NCBI GenBank assembly: GCA_026874595.1 | Contig: CM049317.1 | Span: forward strand, 38,524,401-38,588,400 | Direction: 5' to 3' | Length of the DNA: 64,000 bases | DNA from: Sipunculus nudus | Lineage: Eukaryota; Annelida; Sipuncula; Golfingiida; Sipunculidae | In this document: positions 60,083 to 64,000 of the stretch, piece after piece | Numbering within the stretch: position 1 is the stretch's first letter | Layout of the letters: every line of letters starts with the position of its first letter | Notes under the pieces: model-generated | What the model was told of the DNA's origin: nothing | Seen by the model: only the letters and a program-made list of their open reading frames with translations | Databases searched by the model: none | Position numbers and translations under genes: made by a program

Positions 60083-60790
60083 TTGACATTCATGCTGAAG
60101 GTGTTGGTGAAAGTTAGACAAAACATGTCTCTCCCTTTCCAAAATCTGTTAATGGCCATAGATATCAGTGTATACAAATGGCAAAGAGGTCTTCTATTGC
60201 ACTATGCAGGTCTGTCTGTCCATGACATCATTGACACTTTGCCAGACACAGAGCTGAACCTCCATGCTGACCCCCCTGAGACTTATCTTGGCAAAGCTTT
60301 ATCTACCTCAAATGACTATTTCTTGCCAAAGATAAACCTTGAGTTTCAACACATTTCAACAAGCCAAACAAGAGAGAGGTCAAGGAATTATGGCATACTT
60401 CACGCGACTAAAGCAACTTGTGTCAAGATTGTGAAATAAAAACATAGATTGTACAGCACCGTGTATCAAACAGACTCAGAGGCAAAGCTCTTAGTGACCA
60501 TGATCAGATGCTGCAATTGCTAATTGACTTTGAAAAAGCAAACTAGATGTCTGAGACACAAGCAAAGGACATAGAGCAACAGTTAAACACAAATACTGTG
60601 TCAGTAATACATAACAATGACACTAGGAAGCCTAGGTTTCAGAACAGACAATCAAAATATACACAACTGTCAAGCCATAAGAGACAAAAAAAAAGGAGAC
60701 AAAAAACACATCAAACTGCAGAATTTGCCAGAGTATGTCTGTCAAGGCCTCGTAATCAGCAACAAATGCAACAAACACAACAATAAGTAA
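60083..60790 (+). pseudogene. Gypsy gag-like remnant
   Basis: An open stretch (60083-60439) reads QNMSLPFQNLLMAI, YKWQRGLLLHY, VHDIIDTLPDTE and DYFLPKINLEFQ, the helical capsid-like layout found in gag of this type of gypsy element (the IIDTLPDT wording is characteristic). After stops, a frame at 60547-60786 is rich in Gln, Arg and Lys and could be the nucleocapsid side. No zinc knuckle with C-x2-C-x4-H-x4-C spacing is seen. Confidence 0.55.
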
Positions 60791-60839
60791 TCACTGTAAC
60801 CACAGAGGACACAACAGTTTCAAATAAGGTACTGCTCTA

Positions 60840-61200
60840 TTCAGTTCGTGACAATGCAACAGACAAAACACCTCCAGAGTTCAAATTACAAATATGTAGC
60901 AATACAGTTGAAATGATGGCAGACTCAGGTGCAAGGATTAATGTACTGGACAGTGCCATGTTTGAACAAATGCAGAACATGCCACATCATGATAAAACAG
61001 ACTTTTGGGTGTACCTGTATAACTCCCAAAAACCATAACCTGTATGTGGCAAATTTGATGCAACAGCCGTTTCTGATACCGCGGAGTGTAAGACCATCTT
61101 CTATGTAGTCAAAGATGCAAGAGGTTCACTACTGAGCTGGGAAACCTTGCAGTTGCTCAGGTTACTGCAACAAGTTGCCACTCTTAATAGACTGGAAAGA
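60840..61200 (+). pseudogene. Gypsy aspartic protease remnant
   Basis: The plus strand encodes EMMADSGARINVLD with the D-S-G catalytic triplet at 60922-60930, within a region of hydrophobic strands typical of retropepsins, followed by YVVKDARGSLLSWETLQLL, a characteristic downstream block of gypsy proteases. A stop (TAA near 61036) interrupts it. Confidence 0.65.
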
Positions 61201-61229
61201 CAATAACTTTTCACATGGATGAATCAGTT

Positions 61230-62570
61230 GCACTGAGGAGCCAACCACACAGAAGAATATAATTCCATGTGTGGAAAGACATTGAAAAAGAGCTTGACAG
61301 GCTACTTGAGCTTGATGTCATCAATAAAGCAGAAGGCCAAACTCAATGGGTTACTCAGTTGTGGTAGTCCCTAAACAAAACAACTCTGTGAGACTGTGTA
61401 TCGACATGTGTGAGGCTAATAAAGTGTACTAAACATGTCATGCTCACAGTTGATGAACTGATTAACATACTGAGTGGTTCAACCACGTTTAGTAAACTTG
61501 ATTTATCATCAGGATGCCACCAGTTTAAACTCTCACCAGGGAGCCATTCAGTCACTACAATCTCCACTCACAGAGGCCTCTAACAATACAACTTATGTTT
61601 AGTATAAACTGTGGGGCTGAAATCTTTCAAAAGATTACAGAAATCACCCAAGACATCCCTGGATGCATGAACGTTGGACGACATTATAGTGTTTGGTAAG
61701 ACTCGACAAGAACATGACGACAACTTATCAAATGTGCTCAAGGGAATACAGGAGAGGAATATGCGTCTCAATAAACTAAAATGTTGATTCAGTAAAACAG
61801 ATGTCCACTTCTTTGGGCATATCTTTGGTGCCAATGGAATCCAAGCAGATCCCGAAAGTGGAGGCTGTGCAAGACGCATCTCCAACCACAAATGTCTGTA
61901 AGGTAAGGTTGCTACTTGGCATGGGACAGTATATTGCCAAGTTTATCCCCAATTACGCGAGCATCACCGCTCCATTGAGATGTCTAACATAAAAAGACGT
62001 AAAGTGTCAATGGGGAGAATCCCAACAGCAGAGCCTTGATAAACTCAAACATGAGCTCAGCCATCATTGTAACCTAGCAAACTTCCACCCAAGGAGGTCT
62101 ATAGAGATACTGATTGATGCCAGCTCAAGGGGACTTTCGGCATTTCTGTCGCAGGACAAACAAATTGGGTGCTATACAAGTAGGGCTCTAAAACATGTGG
62201 AGTTGAGATACTCCTAGACTGAAAAAGAAATGCTGAGTGTTGTGTTGGGTGCCGAGCATTTCCACAACTACATGTATATTTTGGAGCTGACTTTAAAGTG
62301 TTGACCAACCATAAGCCACTCCTAGGAGTATTCTGCAGCAACAGACCAGTGACAGCCACAATTGAAAGGTGGCGCTTACGTCTGATGCCTTATTCGTGTA
62401 CACTAGTCTACAACCCAGGAAGAGATGAAAACAATCCTGCGGACTATCTAACCAGATCAGACGAGAACCTGGCTGAACAGTATGTTCACTACCTGTGTCA
62501 GAACACAGTCCCTATCGCTATGTCATTTGAGCCATATACACAGGAAACTGGAGCTCTGATAGAAATTTAG
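61230..62570 (+). pseudogene. Gypsy reverse transcriptase and RNase H remnant
   Basis: RT blocks, spread over frames, include VVVPKQNNSVRLCIDM (about 61358-61405), FSKLDLSSG-type sequence near 61491-61512 and the catalytic LDDIIVFGKT block with the double Asp at 61677-61682. A frame change lies just upstream of that motif. HFFGHIFGANGI-like and YIAKFIPNYASITAPLR follow (61935-61980). The RNase H part reads IEILIDASSRGLSAFL (62101-62148), KEMLSVVLGAEHFHNY (about 62225-62270) and VLTNHKPL, with the catalytic Asp and Glu positions recognisable. Several stops make the product non-functional. Confidence 0.8.
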
Positions 62571-62599
62571 ACAGCTTCAAAAATGTTTCGAGTGAAGTA

Positions 62600-63582
62600 G
62601 CAGTGCAAAATGGAACTTTGCTGCGAAGCAGTTGTTTGGTAATCCCTGAAAAGCAGTACAGCTCACACACGGCAGTCATCAGGGGATTGTTAAGACCAAA
62701 CGTCTAATTTGAGAAAAGGTGTGGTTTCCAGGCATAGACGAAATGGGTAGAGAAAGCAGTAAAAATGTGTATGCCATGTCAGGAAGCTTAAAATGACCCT
62801 GAAAAGCCAGAACCTGTGCAAATGTCACCATTACCTGAAACCCCGGGGAAAGAACTTTCAATTGATTTTCTGGGACCGTACCCCATTGGCCAACTACTGT
62901 TACTCGTTATGGACAATTTTAGCAGGTTGACTGAAGTCAAGATGGTACACACTATGAAAGCCAAAGCTACAATTTCCCAAATGAATGCTGTATCTACAAG
63001 ACAGAGTATTCCGTACCAAGTGAGTACTGACAACGGCCCTCCGTTCAACAGGGAATATACAAGAAATTCGCAGAGAAATTGGGATCCTTCATGATTGACT
63101 CATGCCCTTATGGCCATAGGTGAACAGGGACGCAGAACGCTTTATGAAAACATCTAACAAGGCCATTTGTACTGTCCCCATTGAAAGGGGTGAAGGCAGG
63201 ATGAATAACACCATTTCTTGAGGCAGTACCTTGCTGCACCGCACTCCAAGACTGAAATATCACTTATGCTGGCTCTATGAAAACACAGCTTCCAGAGCAA
63301 ATCAAATTTGTAATGCCAGCTAAATGTGATACATGTGAATGCAATACACAAATGAAAAACAAGATGAAATCAGAGCACAGAGGAATTAAGGACAGTTCTG
63401 TTAAAGAGGGCGATAAGGTGCTGGTTCGCCAAGAGAAACAGAACAAAGTCACAACTCCATTCAATCCAGTACCTCTGCAGGTCACACTCCGAAAGGGGAA
63501 TCTGGTCACAACCGAAAGACCAGATGGCAGCACAGTTAATCATTCTGTGTCTCAGTTCATACAAATTCCTGAGATTTCATAA
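62600..63582 (+). pseudogene. Gypsy integrase remnant
   Basis: A decayed zinc-binding region (about 62660-62795; HTRQSSGD and an MCMPCQEA-like end) precedes the core ELSIDFLGPYPIGQLLLLVM (first Asp) and STDNGPPFN (second Asp; about 63026-63050). The third catalytic region near 63060-63130 is frameshifted and damaged. The C-terminal part (63277-63582) is open, with LVRQEKQNKVTTPFNPVPLQ and VTLRKGNLVTTERPDGSTVN, the basic SH3-like tail seen in this gypsy group. Confidence 0.8.
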
Positions 63583-63916
63583 ACCACAGAGCTGCAAGAC
63601 CCATATTATGATGATGAGCCTGTTGGTATAGATCCTACTGAGCTTGTAACAGCAAATGCTGAACCAACACCAGATGTTAACAGTACACCAGCAGATGTGA
63701 GCATTTAACCACCTAGCACGCAGCCAAAGACAAATCAATCAACCCCTGAAGTACGCAGACTTTGTGATGAATTAGAGGAAGGTTTAAAGTTCTTTTTAGA
63801 CTTCTGGATAACATTCACACACTTGACTCATTTCAGATCATTTAATGTTGCATGCACGATGCTGTGGTCTCCTACATATAACTTAAGGACTTGGTGGCAG
63901 TTTCTTTACTCCCTTT

Positions 63917-63931
63917 AAAGATGGGGAGAGG
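63917..63931 (+). other. Polypurine tract of the gypsy element
   Basis: AAAGATGGGGAGAGG directly precedes TGTAGTGTCC, the expected arrangement for plus-strand priming and the start of the 3' LTR. Confidence 0.7.
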
Positions 63932-64000
63932 TGTAGTGTCCAGCTGATTTGTTACAAGGTTGTGCATAGGATTTTATCATAGTGGGGCTCACAATTGCAA
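63932..64000 (+). repeat. Start of the 3' LTR of the gypsy element (cut by the window)
   Basis: Begins TGTAGTGTCCAGCTGATTTG after the polypurine tract. The rest lies outside the window. Confidence 0.55.

Larger units (their letters stand above)
59900..64000 (+). mobile_element. Decayed Ty3/gypsy LTR retrotransposon, 3' end beyond window
   Basis: The order gag-like region, protease, RT, RNase H, integrase, then a polypurine tract followed by TGTAGTGTCC is that of a Ty3/gypsy element. Coding parts are broken by many stops and frame changes. A TATA-like CTATAAATAG at about 59969 may belong to a degraded 5' LTR, but I could not align it with the 3' LTR, of which only 69 bp are in the window. Confidence 0.8.

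Noticed and set aside
55601-64000. Remaining TATDN1 exons (next block expected to start DFDR)
   Set aside because: I could not find a matching exon with splice sites. The region is filled by repeat copy F and a gypsy element, so the 3' exons are probably beyond the window.

Overview
This window looks like AT-rich nuclear DNA from an invertebrate animal, most likely a mollusc and perhaps a bivalve. The reasons are an intron-split TATDN1-like gene with GT-AG introns, many degraded LINEs, LTR elements and MITEs, abundant minisatellites, and repeats beginning TTTTTAGCTCAGCTGA that resemble a family I associate with bivalve genomes. Nothing bacterial is present: no operons, ribosome binding sites or CRISPR arrays. 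The species assignment is inference.

Layout. Positions 1-7 kb are mostly satellite-like: a 48-bp array (1-1453), a foldback element (3325-4075), a 33-bp array (4323-4711), a 44-bp array (4841-6458) and a MITE (6558-6955). From 7 to 33 kb is a repeat graveyard. It holds LINE reverse transcriptase remnants of at least three lineages, a tRNA-derived SINE pair, a 46-bp array, a 2.6-kb TIR element (13324-15955), a gypsy element on the minus strand with its RT region deleted, a gag remnant containing an eight-copy 35-bp array, and a nested structure. In that nest an L2/Rex1-like LINE (22.7-32.75 kb) is split first by a 2.0-kb TIR element (23242-25257) and then by a block of about 5.9 kb carrying an L1-like LINE.

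From 33.3 kb to beyond the last recognisable exon at 54.4 kb the plus strand carries the 5' part of a TATDN1-like gene (TatD-family metal-dependent nuclease). Five coding exons can be followed, and their splice phases and translation agree with the family: 33323-33350, 49547-49567 (a 21-nt micro-exon), 52495-52589, 53867-53930 and 54297-54443. The 3' exons are not seen. The introns are full of copies of one repeat family with hairpin ends and tandem cores (38.4-42.9, 44.5-47.7, 48.6-49.3, 52.7-53.1, 55.8-59.35 kb) that fits a non-autonomous Helentron (HINE-like) design. Intron 2 also holds a PIF/Harbinger (ISL2EU-like) transposon.

The most unusual structure lies around the last two visible exons. 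The 3' end of exon 5, its splice donor and a few intron bases have been amplified into 26 head-to-tail 46-bp units (54409-55600). The real exon is unit 1, and nearly every later unit carries two strong donor-like sites. Just upstream of exon 4 a 51-bp array (about 53075-53757) repeats a branch-point/pyrimidine/CAG block resembling 3' splice sites. Exons 4 and 5 are therefore bracketed by acceptor-like and donor-like arrays.

The window ends in a decayed Ty3/gypsy element (about 59.9-64 kb) with gag, protease, RT, RNase H and integrase remnants, a polypurine tract and the start of a 3' LTR.
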